Assembly (NCBI RefSeq): GCF_025766255.1
Contig: NW_026516728.1
Coordinates: 186,001-250,000, forward strand
Direction: 5' to 3'
Length of the DNA: 64,000 bases
Source of the DNA: Zychaea mexicana
Lineage: Eukaryota; Mucoromycota; Mucoromycetes; Mucorales; Lichtheimiaceae
Shown one piece after another: positions 1-11,854 of the stretch (positions are counted from its first letter, which is position 1; every line of letters starts with the position of its first letter). The notes under the pieces are model-generated. The model was given only the letters and a program-made list of their open reading frames with translations, searched no databases and was not told the origin of the DNA. The position numbers and the translations under genes were made by a program.

Positions 1-97
1 TTGGAGGATAATATGCAGCTTGTGATTTTCATGACCGAGATTTGATCAGTACTAATGTTGAATTTCCCTTGACATTGAATTTCCATAGTCGTGAGCT

Positions 98-959
98 ATG
101 GTTCGTTACGCTGCAACTCCGGCCAACCCTGCTAAGGGTAAGCAAACGATCGAAATACGGGAAACAGAACGAAAAGAATGCTAACATGTGCCACGTTGAT
201 TTTATTTAGCTGCCAAGTCCCGAGGTTCTTACCTTCGTGTGCACGTACGTCCTACAGTTCAGCTAAAAAAAAGAGAAAAACGAATTCTCAGCAAATATAA
301 AAAAAAAATGTCTGAATCAAAAAAAAAACTAACGATCCTGATCTTTTTTAACAATGACATTAACAGTTCAAGAACACCCATGAGGTCGCCGCTGCCATCA
401 AGGGCTTGAAGTTGAGCAAGGCTTACAGCTACTTGCAAAACGTCAACGAGCACAAGCAGGTCATTCCTTTCCGTCACTTCAACGGTGGTGTCGGTCGCAC
501 TGCTCAGGCCAAGGAATTCAAGGCTACTCAGGGTCGCTGGCCCGTCAAGTCGGTCAAGTTCGTCACTGACCTCTTGAAGAACGCCGAATCGAACGCCGAG
601 GCCAAGGGCTTGAACGTTGAGGAACTTTACATTTCCAGCATCATTGTCAACCAGGCCCCCAAGCACCGTCGCCGTACCTACCGTGCCCACGGTAGAATGT
701 AAGTTTCGCCTTTCTGATCGTTGTTAGTGGTTGTTAGTTGGATAAGGATCAGAGGAAACGTATATAGACAAAAACAACCGGGTGATAGCTTATATTGACA
801 TGTTTCTTATCCTATAGCAACCCCTTCATGACCTCGCCTTCCCACATTGAGGTTATCCTCACCGAGAAGGAGGAGACCGTTGCCAAGGCTTCCGAGAACA
901 AGGTCGCTCGTTTGAACAAGCGTCAGTTGGCCCGCAACGCTCGTCTCGCCCGTGCTTAA
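98..959 (+). CDS. RPL17: 60S ribosomal protein L17 (uL22)
   Basis: Structural protein of the large ribosomal subunit that binds 23S/28S-type rRNA near the peptide exit tunnel. Four exons (98-137, 210-244, 367-698, 818-959) join in frame to 182 residues, close to the family's usual ~184. The N-terminus [13 protein letters not shown], the segment [11 protein letters not shown] and the stretch [10 protein letters not shown] with [12 protein letters not shown] are diagnostic of eukaryotic L17. Introns begin GTAAGC, GTACGT and GTAAGT and end in TAG/CAG. The start is the first ATG and matches the conserved family start. Codons are C-ending and strongly biased, as expected for a highly expressed gene. 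A polyadenylation-like AATAAA lies about 40 nt past the stop. The neighbour downstream is convergent. Confidence 0.97.
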
Positions 960-2185
960 ATAACGAAATTGAAATGGCTCGTAATGGGATTTCCTTCTAA
1001 TAAACAATCAAAAAAGCGACGTTTCTGCATTGTATATATATCACTTTCTTATTATTGGTTTGGGGTGGGGGGTTAGATGAAGTTTACTTACTGGGATAGA
1101 TGGGCTTTTTTTAAGGAGGTTTTTTTTCTCTGGCAACCGTAAGCCAGTCAATGGAACTATTTAGAGTTATCTAGGCAAGTTTAGCATATTCAATTTGCGT
1201 TGCACACAGCAACAGACTTAAAGTGGTGGCGTTGTTCAGGGGTGCTTTTTTTTCTTGACGGGCTCTATAAACGACCACGCGACATCACTTGTTTCGAGGG
1301 GGAGGAAGCATGGGGAATATCTGTAAAGGTATCGTCTTTACGCAAAGCCAGCCGATCGATCCGGATAGTTGCCTGTTACTACACAAGTAGTTAAAAAAGT
1401 CAAATATGCGTCATGTATAAATAAATCCTTCTAATGTCCTTGTGCTGTGTCTTCAGTATGGTTGATGCATAAACTTATTCTTTGGCACGAGTATTGAAAG
1501 GAGGCGCATGCTTCGTTTTTCTAATGTTTGGATTACGTATTGATTATCTAGATGGTCTGTAAGAAGACACGCGGCAATGCTTGCGTACTACCACACATGT
1601 TGCGCCGCTTTTTTTATACATAATAGTCGCCGTCAGCTTAGAAAAAACCAAGCTGTGTAGAAGTACATTGAAAGTTGCAGCAAAAACGAAGAAAGGATGC
1701 ACAATTACATGATTTATCTACTGTATCGTACGCTAGAACACCACATATCCATCGGCAAAAGAAGACATGACCTCATACAATTTGTGATGAGATAGGGGAA
1801 TTTTTTCGGCTCACCAGAGTGTGATGATGCACATCATTTTAAAAGACCTTGAAACTTTACGTATGTGTGTCTTGGCATTATTACAATTCGCTGCAAAGGA
1901 ATACAAATATCCATTATATAAGATATAAGACAGCAACACTTGGAGAGAAAGAGATAGAGAGTAAGGTTTCATTAAAGTGAAATATGTAGTTTGTTAACAG
2001 ATATGTAAGAATAATAAAGAAAAGATAAAAGAAAAATACAGAGAAGGGAAGCAGCACTCGAGATTATTGGGGATGGATAGAGTAGAAGGATATAAAGTTA
2101 AGCAAAAAAAGAAAGCAAAGAGAGATCAATCTTCCCATTGTTGTGCATTCACTACTGGTTATCAGTAGTGTAGGAGAACGTGCAT
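960..2185. other. intergenic spacer between convergent genes
   Basis: AT-rich spacer holding the 3' ends of RPL17 and of the convergent gene on the minus strand. The open frames in it are short, lack family resemblance and have no splice partners. I see no RNA gene. Confidence 0.5.
999..1004 (+). terminator. polyadenylation-like AATAAA of RPL17
   Basis: A canonical AATAAA hexamer lies 40 nt after the RPL17 stop codon. Role inferred from position only. Confidence 0.45.
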
Positions 2186-4057
2186 TTAGGCGGTTGCTTG
2201 AACGGTGGGTGTTGTTGTGCTAGCAGCTGCGGGATGAATCTGTTGGTCTTGGACGGCAGCGGCTGGTGTATCAACAGTAGCCTCCTTCTTGGAAGCTTCG
2301 GCAGTCGTTTCTATAGCTTTTGTTAGCTACAAGTCAAATAAAGACAACAAATATATTTACCCTTCTTCTTAGCAGGGAACGAGTGGAGAATCTTGGTCAG
2401 GCGACGACCAAGTTGAGAAGCTGGTTTCTTCTCTGCACCAGAAGACGATTCCTGTTGTGCTTGTTCTGCTGGTGCATCGTCAGGTTTGGCTTCTGAGTGT
2501 GTAAAAAAAGAAAGGTTCCCCACGTAAAATCAAAGTTAATGCATGCATATTAGAATGTCATCACGTATCAGGATTGTGTGGTATGTTGTGTGTGATCCAG
2601 CCACCTCACGAAAGAACTAGGTAGGGTTACACACACAATAGAAAAGAGAGAGCATCACGCATAACTAGCACACACACTCTCTCTGGTATTTTATCTTTCC
2701 TAGAAGACCAACAAGCTCACACCAACCCACCCGAACTCGCTTATCCCTCACCCACACCCGCAGAGCCAAAGAAGAGGGTCTGATCTAAACATAAAGATAA
2801 CAATGTATGTAGGAGAGACCGGACTTACCAGTCGCAGTAGGGGCAGCATCAGCCGTTTCAGCAGATGTCGAAGACTTGCCTCGCTTCTTGTCAAAGAAGT
2901 GGTTCACCTCCGTAGCTCTGCGCTTGAGTTGATCAATCACAGTATCCTTGTGATGAGCAGCACCGTCCTTTGGAGCATCGTCCTTCGGAGGAGGTACAGG
3001 CGGGACATCGGCAGAACCTTTACCAGATGCTACAAGTGGAAAGAAAAAGGAAAAAAAGTTTATATAATAAAGATAATAAGTTCTCAGTAGTAACGTTCCG
3101 CAAAGAATATATAGCGAGTCTTGTGTGTGTGTGTGTGTGTGTGTAAGTGTGCTGCGTGTAGAATATGATATATCACTTACTGTTACCTTCTGGAGCTTTA
3201 TCAGCATGTGGTTCATCAGCAGATTTGGCTTCTTCCTCCTTGGTAGCGGAAGGGCTCTTAAGTACCAAGAATATGGCATTTAATATGCGTAAGTTTCTAA
3301 TATTTGATAGCTGTGTGTGTGCACAAAGAAGACCATCCGTCTACATCCATCAAGCATTCCACAACAACATCTGATAGACCCGCGGAGCAAGGGTATCAAG
3401 TTGGTACTGGCCTCTCCTCTACCTGCTCTCTCTTGTCAAACCCTAATCACGCATATACAAACACAAACACAAACACACGCACCACTACTACTACTACTAA
3501 TGGCATTCGAATCTAAAGCCCAACATGTCGCACAATCCCATTCCTCACCCACCGGATCACTTTCCTTTCCTCTACCAACCCCCGCGCTCTTCTCCCCTCC
3601 CTCCCCCAACCCGGGTCGATCACTTTACCTTGCTGCGGTTAAAGATAGTGTCAAACATAAACAGCGACCTTCTCTTTTCGGTCTTATCCGCTGCAGCTGC
3701 AGAGTCATCATTGCTGGCCTGGACTGGATGTTCTTCAGTCGCAGCAGGCGCAGATGCAGCTGGAGCTTCTTTCTTTTTGGCAGCAGGTTCGCTGCTACTG
3801 TCAGCTGCCTTTGCTGGAGGATGGGGCTCGTCAGGCGATCCGAGCTTTTCAGCAGCTGTAGAGATGGACTTTTTGGCCTTGCCAATCAAAAGAGACAGTC
3901 GACGGCCTGCGGTGTTGTTGGACTTGGACGGTGATGGCGCGGGTGCCTCTTCTGTTGTTCCAGCAGCTTCACCACCGGCAGGAAGCGGAGGGACGGGCTT
4001 GGCCTCGACAGGCTCAGGAGTTGTCTCAGTGACAGCCTTTGCTTGTTCTTGGGTCAT
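2186..4057 (-). CDS. unrecognised low-complexity protein with four basic amphipathic modules
   Basis: Not recognised. Five exons (3629-4057, 3181-3256, 2829-3029, 2361-2492, 2186-2310) join in frame to 320 residues. The protein is mostly Ala/Pro/Glu/Lys-rich and probably disordered. It is punctuated by four short basic-hydrophobic modules: residues 52-65 (RRLSLLIGKAKKSI), 129-143 (RRSLFMFDTIFNRSK), 204-220 (KRRATEVNHFFDKKRGK) and 263-279 (LGRRLTKILHSFPAKKK). No signal peptide, membrane span or catalytic motif is visible. The start is the first ATG downstream of a good TATA box. The acceptor before exon 2 (TTAAG) is weak, so that exon boundary is less certain. The exon 2 donor has a tandem choice six bases apart. 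Membrane or nucleic-acid binding by the modules is only a guess. Confidence 0.72.
3122..3144. repeat. GT/CA dinucleotide microsatellite in an intron
   Basis: About 11 GT units on the plus strand, inside the intron between exons 2 and 3 of the minus-strand low-complexity gene. No function is implied. Confidence 0.9.
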
Positions 4058-4146
4058 GTTTTCAAAATCGAGGAGAAGAAGTAGAAGTGTAGAGGAGAAA
4101 AGAGAGCACAAATCAATCAAACATTGCCAAAAAGCAAACGGGAGCC

Positions 4147-4155
4147 TTTTATATA
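4147..4155 (-). promoter_or_regulatory. TATA box of the low-complexity protein gene
   Basis: On the minus strand the sequence reads TATATAAAAG, about 90 nt upstream of the ATG at 4057. Spacing fits a core promoter with a 5' leader of roughly 60 nt. Confidence 0.55.
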
Positions 4156-4315
4156 CCGGCGTGTGTGCGGCATATTGGGGCAAAGACTGCGGAGTATCAT
4201 TTCATTATCATTATTTTTTCTCACTAAGTGTCACTTGGATGTTATTTTAGGTCGATCTTTTATGGAATACGAGGTGCCACCTGACTGCTTTAACGTATTA
4301 CAGCGACTATGATGC

Positions 4316-5187
4316 TTATTCTACACAGGTCTTGCAGACTTCATCTTTTTGCTGCTGCTGTTGCTCCTGCTGCTGCTGCTGCTGCTGTTTGTTTGGTTCG
4401 ACTGCCTTCTCAGGCTCCTTCTTACGGTCAGAATGACCCAATGACATATCCGGTGCAATGATGTCCCGGATCAATTGTTTCTAGCAAGTCCCCCATTCGT
4501 CACATATCAGATAACTCTTGTGCATTTACCCCCTCCTCTCCCGTGTGACAAGTAAAAGAAAACTTACCAGCTCTTTGACTTCGGGAAATCTGCCTTTCTC
4601 CTTACGATCCCAAATAATCACTAGCATGTACTGCTTTTTTAGTTTCTCTTATTCATTTTTTACGCCTCCCCTCCTTGTTATTCTGGTTTTTTTTTTACCG
4701 TCATTGACTTTCACTTGAAACACAGCAGCAGCGCCAGGAATAATCGCAAGCTCGCCAATCAGCGTATCAAAGGTTGTAAGCAATTCTTGGCCCATCCATG
4801 CTGGAGAACAGGTCATTCGGTTGATCACACGACAGGTCAATCAATACATGCAAGTTGCTTTTGGCTTAGATCTGTTGTGGTTTTTTTTTTCATTTACCTG
4901 CACGTAGCATCCACCGGCACTTTGTGCAATACTATCAGTACGAAACAGGTTTAGCCCTTTGTGTTCTTCTTTCGCTCAATCAGTCTTTACAGATACCACG
5001 AGTATAATCACTATTACACCCCCAAAAAAGACTCTGTCGTTTTTCTTTTGCTTCCATTGGCAATGACGTGTTGAATGATGGCAAGGGGGCCCACCTCATT
5101 CATTCAAAACCTTTTAAAAAAGACAAAGAGAACGATAATTACCTCAATGGACACGCGCGGTCTCTTGACATCAATTACGGTTGCCAT
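4316..5187 (-). CDS. SelW/Rdx-family thioredoxin-like redox protein (Cys form)
   Basis: Five exons (5143-5187, 4898-4931, 4699-4800, 4568-4620, 4316-4480) join in frame to 132 residues. The core matches the Rdx (selenoprotein W/T/H) fold: a beta strand PRVSIEYC, the redox motif C17-T-K-C20, a helix with WMLRA and WMGQELL, and the strand pair VFQVKVNDG and IIWDRKEKGRFPEVKEL. Rdx proteins use a CxxU or CxxC pair in thiol redox reactions. Here the selenocysteine position is an ordinary TGC Cys. The C-terminal tail (about residue 95 on) is lineage-specific: Gln-rich, ending CKTCVE, which gives a second CxxC. No targeting signal is seen, so a cytosolic location is likely. It lies in tandem with the upstream low-complexity gene. 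Confidence 0.88.
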
Positions 5188-7283
5188 TACACTTGCAGGA
5201 AAAATTAACAAGTTCAAGAAATAGGGAAAAGATAGTGCTGGTCGCTCTTATCGTGACCGTTCAAATGAAATTTCATCATCAAGCGCTGTTGTTGTAGATC
5301 ATCTTTCAGTCCTGTGCAACCGTTTATGCGCGTTTGATCGTCTATATGAAATCTCTCTCTCTCTCTCTTTCTCACAATGGCACTTTTTTTATGTCCTGGT
5401 ACCGCTGATGTTGCTTGTATAAAAACACTTGTAAGAATTAATATGGGAAGCAAGTTGAACCCTCTGTTATTTCCACGCCTTTTGAACGATGAATGGGATA
5501 CATGATGCCATATAACATCAAGCTATAGATTACGATAATATAGCATGTCTCATTGGTATGCCTTTGTGCAAGTTATGCATTTGTTCTTTTTAAAATGCCA
5601 GAGTAAAAGACTACAGATACCTCGTGCTCATATCTACTTTTTAATTGTCACATTAGTAGCATATGTAGATAGGTCTCACCTAACAGTATTTCCTTTTCTC
5701 AAGGCAAACAGCGATTATGATCACTGTTATCATTTGTATATGATATACATTTTAATGTTTGTACCCTATAGTCATGGCTCCAGGATTCACCATACTGTAG
5801 GTATGTACACAGTAGCTAATTTGCTAGGTAAGCTCATTTAAGACTATGCTTTCTTGCTAACTACATGGTTATACATGCGTGAATACATGGCGTGGATGGT
5901 AAGGATGGTGGTGACGAGGGGTTGGTAGCACGAGCGGTACCGTATGCACTAGATGTCCGCCAACCCACTTACTGCAGAAAAGCAACAACAGCAGATCAGA
6001 TCAGGGACCCACGTTGGTAATTCAATGATAAGCATACAAAATCATAGCAGTTGGTAACAAAGCATACTAAAAGCCAACTGGCGCCAAGTATCGTTCACTT
6101 TAGTATGTACACTCTCCTTACTTTCTCTTCTATTTCATCTTTTTAAACCATGTATCATATAGAGAATCTGTCTTTTGATGGTGATCATGAAAAAAGGTTG
6201 TTCAGTAAGGTTACACCACAATCACGATTGCAGAGATTTCGGTAATTCTAATTGAGGGATTGTCATTTTTTTCAGTATGTATTAATACACCAAGTTTATG
6301 TCATGGGCAGTTAGACCAAACGGCAGAAGATGTAACGTCTACTTATTGGTCTTACCTACCTCTTTATTGTGTCTGTATATATAATATTATGTCTAACAAG
6401 TTTATGAATATGCATTGCATGGATCATCAACACAGGTTTTGGATACGAATAAAGGTCGACGTGTATGCAATGTATTTTGCTGTCATCAGATGTGGTAGGA
6501 AAAAAAGAAAAAACGTCATACTGCAGCAGGTACAATTTTGGGATGCATACAGCAGTTATGGTGCCTAAGGCTCAAGAACTTCAATTCTGTCATATCTTTC
6601 AGTATATAATTTATCCATCCTTCTTCTAATCCCTCCTTCTTCTAATCCCTCCTTTTTTTTTCTACATATTTCGAGCTGATTTATTAATTAATATAGTCTG
6701 TCGAATTACATATGTATAACATTTACATGTATATCAACAAATTTTTCTTGGAAAATCCATAAGAAAGCCCTTCCTATCTGGTGGGTAATTTGTCATTCGT
6801 GCATACATATTGTTATTTTCGTACTAGCATATCATAGTGTAAAAGCATGACACCACAAAGCTTGGCTACATGAGGCACAAGAGAATGAGGAAAAACAAAA
6901 GGAATTCCCACATATAGCAGAATGCCCTGAAGTCCTGTCAAAAGCAAACCTTGGCATGGGAAACATGAATAGTAAATGTTGTTCATTTAGTGTCTATGTT
7001 GCAGATATATCCATAACAACTGATGTCTGAATTTGTTTGCTCTTTGGGATGGTCGTCCTCCGGTCGTAAATAGGTTAGTCGCATGTGCCATGAAATTGAT
7101 GAATGGAATATGATCAGCTTATCATAACAAAGCTTGATAAGGTATTTAGTAAGTCAAGGATGAAAACAAAAGTGTTTTTCCGAAAGATTTATTATTAAAC
7201 TTGAGTATCTTTAGAGCGGTCATGTGCTTTGCAGAGACAACAAAAGAGGGTTGCCTGTGATGTGTTTATATGCATTGTTTTAT
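5188..7283. other. AT-rich intergenic region without a recognisable gene
   Basis: About 2.1 kb between SelW-like and arginyl-tRNA synthetase. It includes the SelW promoter with a CT tract near 5347-5368. ORFs here are short, codon-poor and unlike any family. A two-copy 16-nt repeat sits near 6.6 kb. No tRNA or snRNA signature was found by eye. Confidence 0.45.
6619..6650. repeat. perfect two-copy 16-nt tandem repeat
   Basis: The unit CCTTCTTCTAATCCCT occurs twice head to tail, followed by a CC and T tract. Minor intergenic duplication. Confidence 0.85.
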
Positions 7284-9392
7284 TTACATTTGCTCTAAAG
7301 GTCTAATGCCAAGCAGCGACAAACCGTTACTTAACGTGGTTCTAGCAGCCCAAAAGAGTAGCATCCGAGATCTGGCTAATTCAGGATCCATATCTTTCAC
7401 TCTTAATGCGCTGCTCGCTGAGCTGATGCCATGCGAAAGCTTGAATAAATAATTCACTATAGTACAAGGTTCGAGTGCTTTAAACGACACCTCTACAAGT
7501 TCAGGGAAAAGCGAGATTTGTTGGGCCAGCTCAAGCGCCTCTCGCTCTTTCAATAGCGTGTAATTACAGTCGATAGTCACCGGGGTATTTGCATTACGCT
7601 CGATTCTATACAATTATCACATACTAAATGAGCTCTTCTGAAAAACCAAACGAGAGTAGAGCTTTCATATCTGTACTTACCCGCAAGCTCGTGCATGAGC
7701 GTATTGAAGAAAGACACCTGTATCGCCGCGTGAATCTGTCATCCGATCCCATGAGAACGTGTAATTCTTGGCACGTTTTGATTTCATGTCCTGGATCAGG
7801 ATAGCTGAAACGCCAAGCTGGTCCGCAATCGTTCGGATCAGCTCAGTACCTTGCTTTTGAATATCCTGATATTGTGCCTTGTCTGTATGCATGTACTCTA
7901 ATATCTTATCTTTGCTAACGTCCAGAATGTCTTGTAAAAAAACCGCAGTACCTTGACGCGTTGACATGCCATTGATCCGTCCAAAACTGACATGCTGTAA
8001 TCGTCCGGATAGTTCTGATCCAAACAACAGCTCTGCAGTTTTGAACACTTGCTTGAAATGACCTTCTTGCTCGGCACCAACCACATAGATGGCCTTATCA
8101 AATCCATACACTTGCATACGCATCATTAGCGTGGCGAGATCGCGCGTCAGATACAAACTGGTGCCGTCCCCACGTTGAACAACCGCATTGTCCAAATTGT
8201 ATTGCTCGAGATTGATTGCATATGCGCCGTCGGCCGTTTGGGTAAGAAGACCGCTTTCTTGCAGTTGGGCATGCACCTTGGGAATGTATTCCTCGACCTG
8301 CGATTCTCCGGAATAGACTTCAAAGGATATACCCAGACGCTTATAAATGTCAGCGTAGGATTCAATACTCAGCTCACGGAAAAGGCGCCACTGTTTCAAA
8401 GCATCTGAATCGCCTGTAAATATGCGAAAAAAAAGTGTAAAAGAACGGTGAGATAAGCTTAAGACTTATGTACCCAGCCTGTCAATTTTTCATCGCTAGA
8501 TCCCCCACACCTTGTTCCATTCGCTTAAAGTATGCATTGGCCTGTTTATCGATTTCTGGATTGACTTTGGCTTCTTGATTTATCTTTACATAGACATCGT
8601 ACAAGTGATGGATTGGATCCTTTTCCAGTTTCTTACGGTCACCATACTGCTCGTAGCCGATCGCCAACAGACCTTTAATTTTTTCATCAGTAAGCAAACA
8701 GTTTTATTTGGCAAAGCTTTCTACGCAGCGGCCATCCTAGCTTACCATACTGTTTCCCCCAATCGCCCAAGTAATTGATTCCAACGACTTTATATCCCAT
8801 GACTTGGTGTATCCGCTTTACAAAGTTGCCATGGATGGTACTTCGAAGATGTCCCGCATGAAATGGTTTGGCAATATTGGGTGAACTGTAATCAATGACA
8901 ACCGTCGGTTGCTGGGTCTTTTCAGGTATATGTTCCACATGAGCCCATCCGTATCGATCCTTGTCATCGTGAACTTGCTGTAATACTTGTTTCAAAAATT
9001 CGGTTGGTGCGACTTTGAACAGGAGATTATGATCTTGAGCCGTAGCACTTTGGATGTACGTATTTGTTTTGAACTTATTATGAAGGAATAAGCTCTCTGT
9101 CAACTGACAACGTTCTAGAATAAATTCTTCGTATTGACAAGTTTGTATGCCCTTCCTCCCTTACATTTTGAGCAATTTCTTGAGACCATGCACTTGGATC
9201 TTGCTTTAGCGTCGAAGCATTACTGCAAGTGTTGCGTATTGACGCCTTGAGTTGTGCAAGTGAAAGGCTGAATTGACCGTCCTGGAGCTTTTTAGGTACA
9301 CGAATCAGTGGGAGAAGTTCCGTCTCGCTGCATGGCGTTAGTTGTGACAGTTGTTTTACGATAGATTGTTTAAATCGTAACGCCGCACTCAT
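7284..9392 (-). CDS. RARS1: arginyl-tRNA synthetase
   Basis: Class I aminoacyl-tRNA synthetase that charges tRNA-Arg with arginine using ATP. Five exons (9165-9392, 8746-9103, 8511-8672, 7681-8413, 7284-7605) give 600 residues, close to the ~607 of yeast cytosolic ArgRS. Visible motifs: the HIGH-type signature SSPNIAKPFHAGH (His-Ala-Gly-His at 158-161), INYLGDWGKQYG, the YSGESQV block, and MSTRQGT (399-405) in place of KMSKS. The C-terminal anticodon-binding domain ends PLEQM. The start at 9392 gives the N-terminal Add1-like domain. The donor after exon 3 (GTGTGG) is unusual. The first intron has an alternative upstream TAG acceptor that would break frame. No clear mitochondrial presequence. 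A single gene may serve both compartments, but that is inference. Confidence 0.96.
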
Positions 9393-10535
9393 TTATGTGG
9401 TTGAAAATGAGTCGAGAAAAGTGGTGTGGACACTTTATGTGTGGATTTGCTTGTATGACACAAGAGTATGTGTGGACCGACAGGGCTCGCTCCCGCCACT
9501 TCTTTTCCGAATGCCTAAAATGGGCCTTTGCCACTCCAGCCACAGTGCCAAATTGTACATTTTGCCCTGTCTTTTCATGCGTGTTTAGAACGATACGCAT
9601 CAACAACTGCAACCTTTATGAGGTATTAGCAAGTGATCTCTTGCAAGTAAAGAGGATCAGTATCCAATCGTACTCATGTGTGCCATGTGCCTTGAGCAGC
9701 AGAACAAGAGAAAAGGATATAGTATGTCAGGCAGGTTCTGACGGCATTATTTGCAAGAGCCGCCTACCTATTCTCTTGTAATATTGTGCAAATATACATT
9801 ACTGTAAGATAATCATTTAGATATAAGTTTCGTAACGAGCTTCATACCACTGACCCCTTTTACGGTTATATTCGTGCGGTAGAAACACATATCATATCTA
9901 CAATCTTGGTTAATGACGGTAAGAGCCGTCTTTGGGCTCTATGGCAGTGTCAAAAGCACCCTCATATGCCCTTCAGTAGACTGAGTAACTAGATATAATT
10001 ATGATGAGCACTTCTGGAAGGGTAAACTGCATAAATAGATGCGATCTGCATTGTGGATCCTTATTTTACATAAGCTTCAACCGAATCATTCCTTCTGGGA
10101 CATGATGATGTAATGGCAATGTAGCACAAATATCTGTAACATAAAAATTATCTAGTTAAGCTGGATCCTCCCTTTTGAGGCAAAAGCTTTGCTGTAATCA
10201 ATAGTTAAGCCATCTTTTGTGCTGTGTACATATGCTTTCTAAACACTTGCTCTTTCGTTTTTTCATAAAAGAAAAGTCAGTAAGATCATCCAATTCTCCC
10301 AGTTATTATTTTAATGCGGCATAAGGCAGCGGGGAAGGTAACAGTCACATGAGCGTAATTTTTCGCATCAACGCAGCACTTTCCCTTCCCTGTGCTATCT
10401 ATTATTCTCTTTCACTTTTTTCTATAACCGTTTTCACTTTGCAGCAGCGCATTCCCCAACTTTCTGCGTTGTTCATCTCCTTTTTTTTTTTTTTCAAAAA
10501 CACTCTTCCTCTCTCTACTGTGGGTGTGCACGTCG
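9393..10535. other. intergenic region between divergent genes
   Basis: About 1.1 kb separating the ArgRS start (minus) from the sirtuin start (plus), so it should hold both promoters. A T-rich tract runs just before the sirtuin ATG. The 128-codon frame at 9395-9781 starts inside the ArgRS promoter and resembles nothing known. Confidence 0.45.
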
Positions 10536-11854
10536 ATGGTAAAAATCGTCATTTCCGATCCGGCAGAAATTATCGAACAGCGCATCGCCGAAGTCGCGGC
10601 CTACGTGAACAAAAGCCGTCGTGCTCTTGTCGTCACTGGTGCTGGGATCTCCTGCAGTGGAGGTATACCCGTAAGTTTGTTTACAGTTTTACGTTTCTCC
10701 TTTGCGACATTAGAAGGAATACAAAATAAATAAATTGTAACAAATTCTGCAAGAAGCTACTTTTGTTTTTTGCTCGGTGTTTTATTTGCCTCTTGTCTGA
10801 TTGCTTTTGTGGAAATGAAATATCTTCCATTTTACTTAAATGTATAAATTAGGATTTTCGCTCATCCGATGGACTCTACAATCTGGTGAAAGCGAGACAT
10901 CCTGGCACAGTTCTCAAGGGTGCGGAACTTTTCGACGCGACACTCTTCAAAGATGTGAACCGAATAAAGTGCTTTTACACATTCATGGCCGAACTTAAAA
11001 CGCTTGTCGCTACAGCCAAACCCACACCAACACATAAATTCTTACGCAATATGCAGGAGAGCGGACGATTATTACGACTCTATACACAAAACATTGACGA
11101 TTTGGAGGCTGAATTAGACCTTCCTGCTGTGCAACTCCACGGTACCATGGCCAGTGTAAAATGCACGCTATGCTCCGCTTCTTATGCATTCAGCAAAGAG
11201 TATGTTGACGCATTCCGGCAAGGCGAGCCTCCAATCTGCCCTAAATGTGAAGCCATTGGTGAAGAACGTTCCTTGCTGGGCAAGCGTCAATTAGCAGTAG
11301 GCACCTTGCGACCTGATATTGTGTTATATAACGAAGAACATCCCAACGGCGACAAGATCGGCTTACAACAATGCAGCGACATTAAACGACGGCCAGACTT
11401 GCTAGTTGTCTTGGGTACATCCCTAAAGATCCCTGCATTAAAGAAGTTTGTCAAGCTGGCGGCCAGAACAGTGCACAACAACAAGAACGGCATCACAATC
11501 CTGGTAAACAAAACTCCACCAACGAAGGAGTGGGAGCATGTCTTTGATTACCAGATCATGGGCGACACCGACGAGTGGGTTCGCATGACCGAAGCAAAAT
11601 TGGAAGATAAGCCTTGTCTGACGGCGGCATGGTCACGAATCCAGCAACGTTTAAAACAGCAGCAATTACAACAGCACTCGAACGATGATGAGGACGAAAA
11701 AGAAAATCAGGCAGCGATACGATTAAAGAAAGCCGCCGCTAATGAAGCAACTACTAAGAGGAAATCAACTGGTCAGACAACGTTGGATAATTACAGAGTC
11801 TCCAAACGGGCACTCTCTACTAGCAAGCCTCCATCAACGAAGAAAATGAAATAA
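10536..11854 (+). CDS. HST3: Hst3/Hst4-type sirtuin deacetylase
   Basis: NAD-dependent class I sirtuin of the Hst3/Hst4 group, which in yeasts removes acetyl from histone H3 Lys56 in the nucleus. Two exons (10536-10670, 10853-11854) give 378 residues. NAD-binding motif GAGISCSGGIPDFRSSDG starts at residue 35, TQNID is at 123-127, and the catalytic His of LHGT is at 141. Zinc ligands are C149-x2-C152 and C174-x2-C177. The run IPDFRSSDGLYNLVK is typical of Hst3/4 rather than Sir2 or SIRT5. The tail after ~285 is Gln-, Lys- and acidic-rich, probably disordered and nuclear-targeting. It carries QTTLDNY at 353-359, resembling part of a PCNA-binding box. Hst3 versus Hst4 cannot be decided here. Confidence 0.93.

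Noticed and set aside
3525..4250. 241-codon frame on the plus strand
   Set aside because: It runs antisense to exon 1 of the low-complexity gene. It reflects that exon's GC-rich composition and has no family resemblance or promoter.
4898..4931. Possible selenocysteine codon in the SelW-like gene
   Set aside because: The relevant codon is TGC, not TGA, and the frame is open through it without recoding.
9395..9781. 128-codon frame on the plus strand beside ArgRS
   Set aside because: Starts inside the ArgRS promoter, has Cys/Arg/Ser-rich random composition and no splice or family support.
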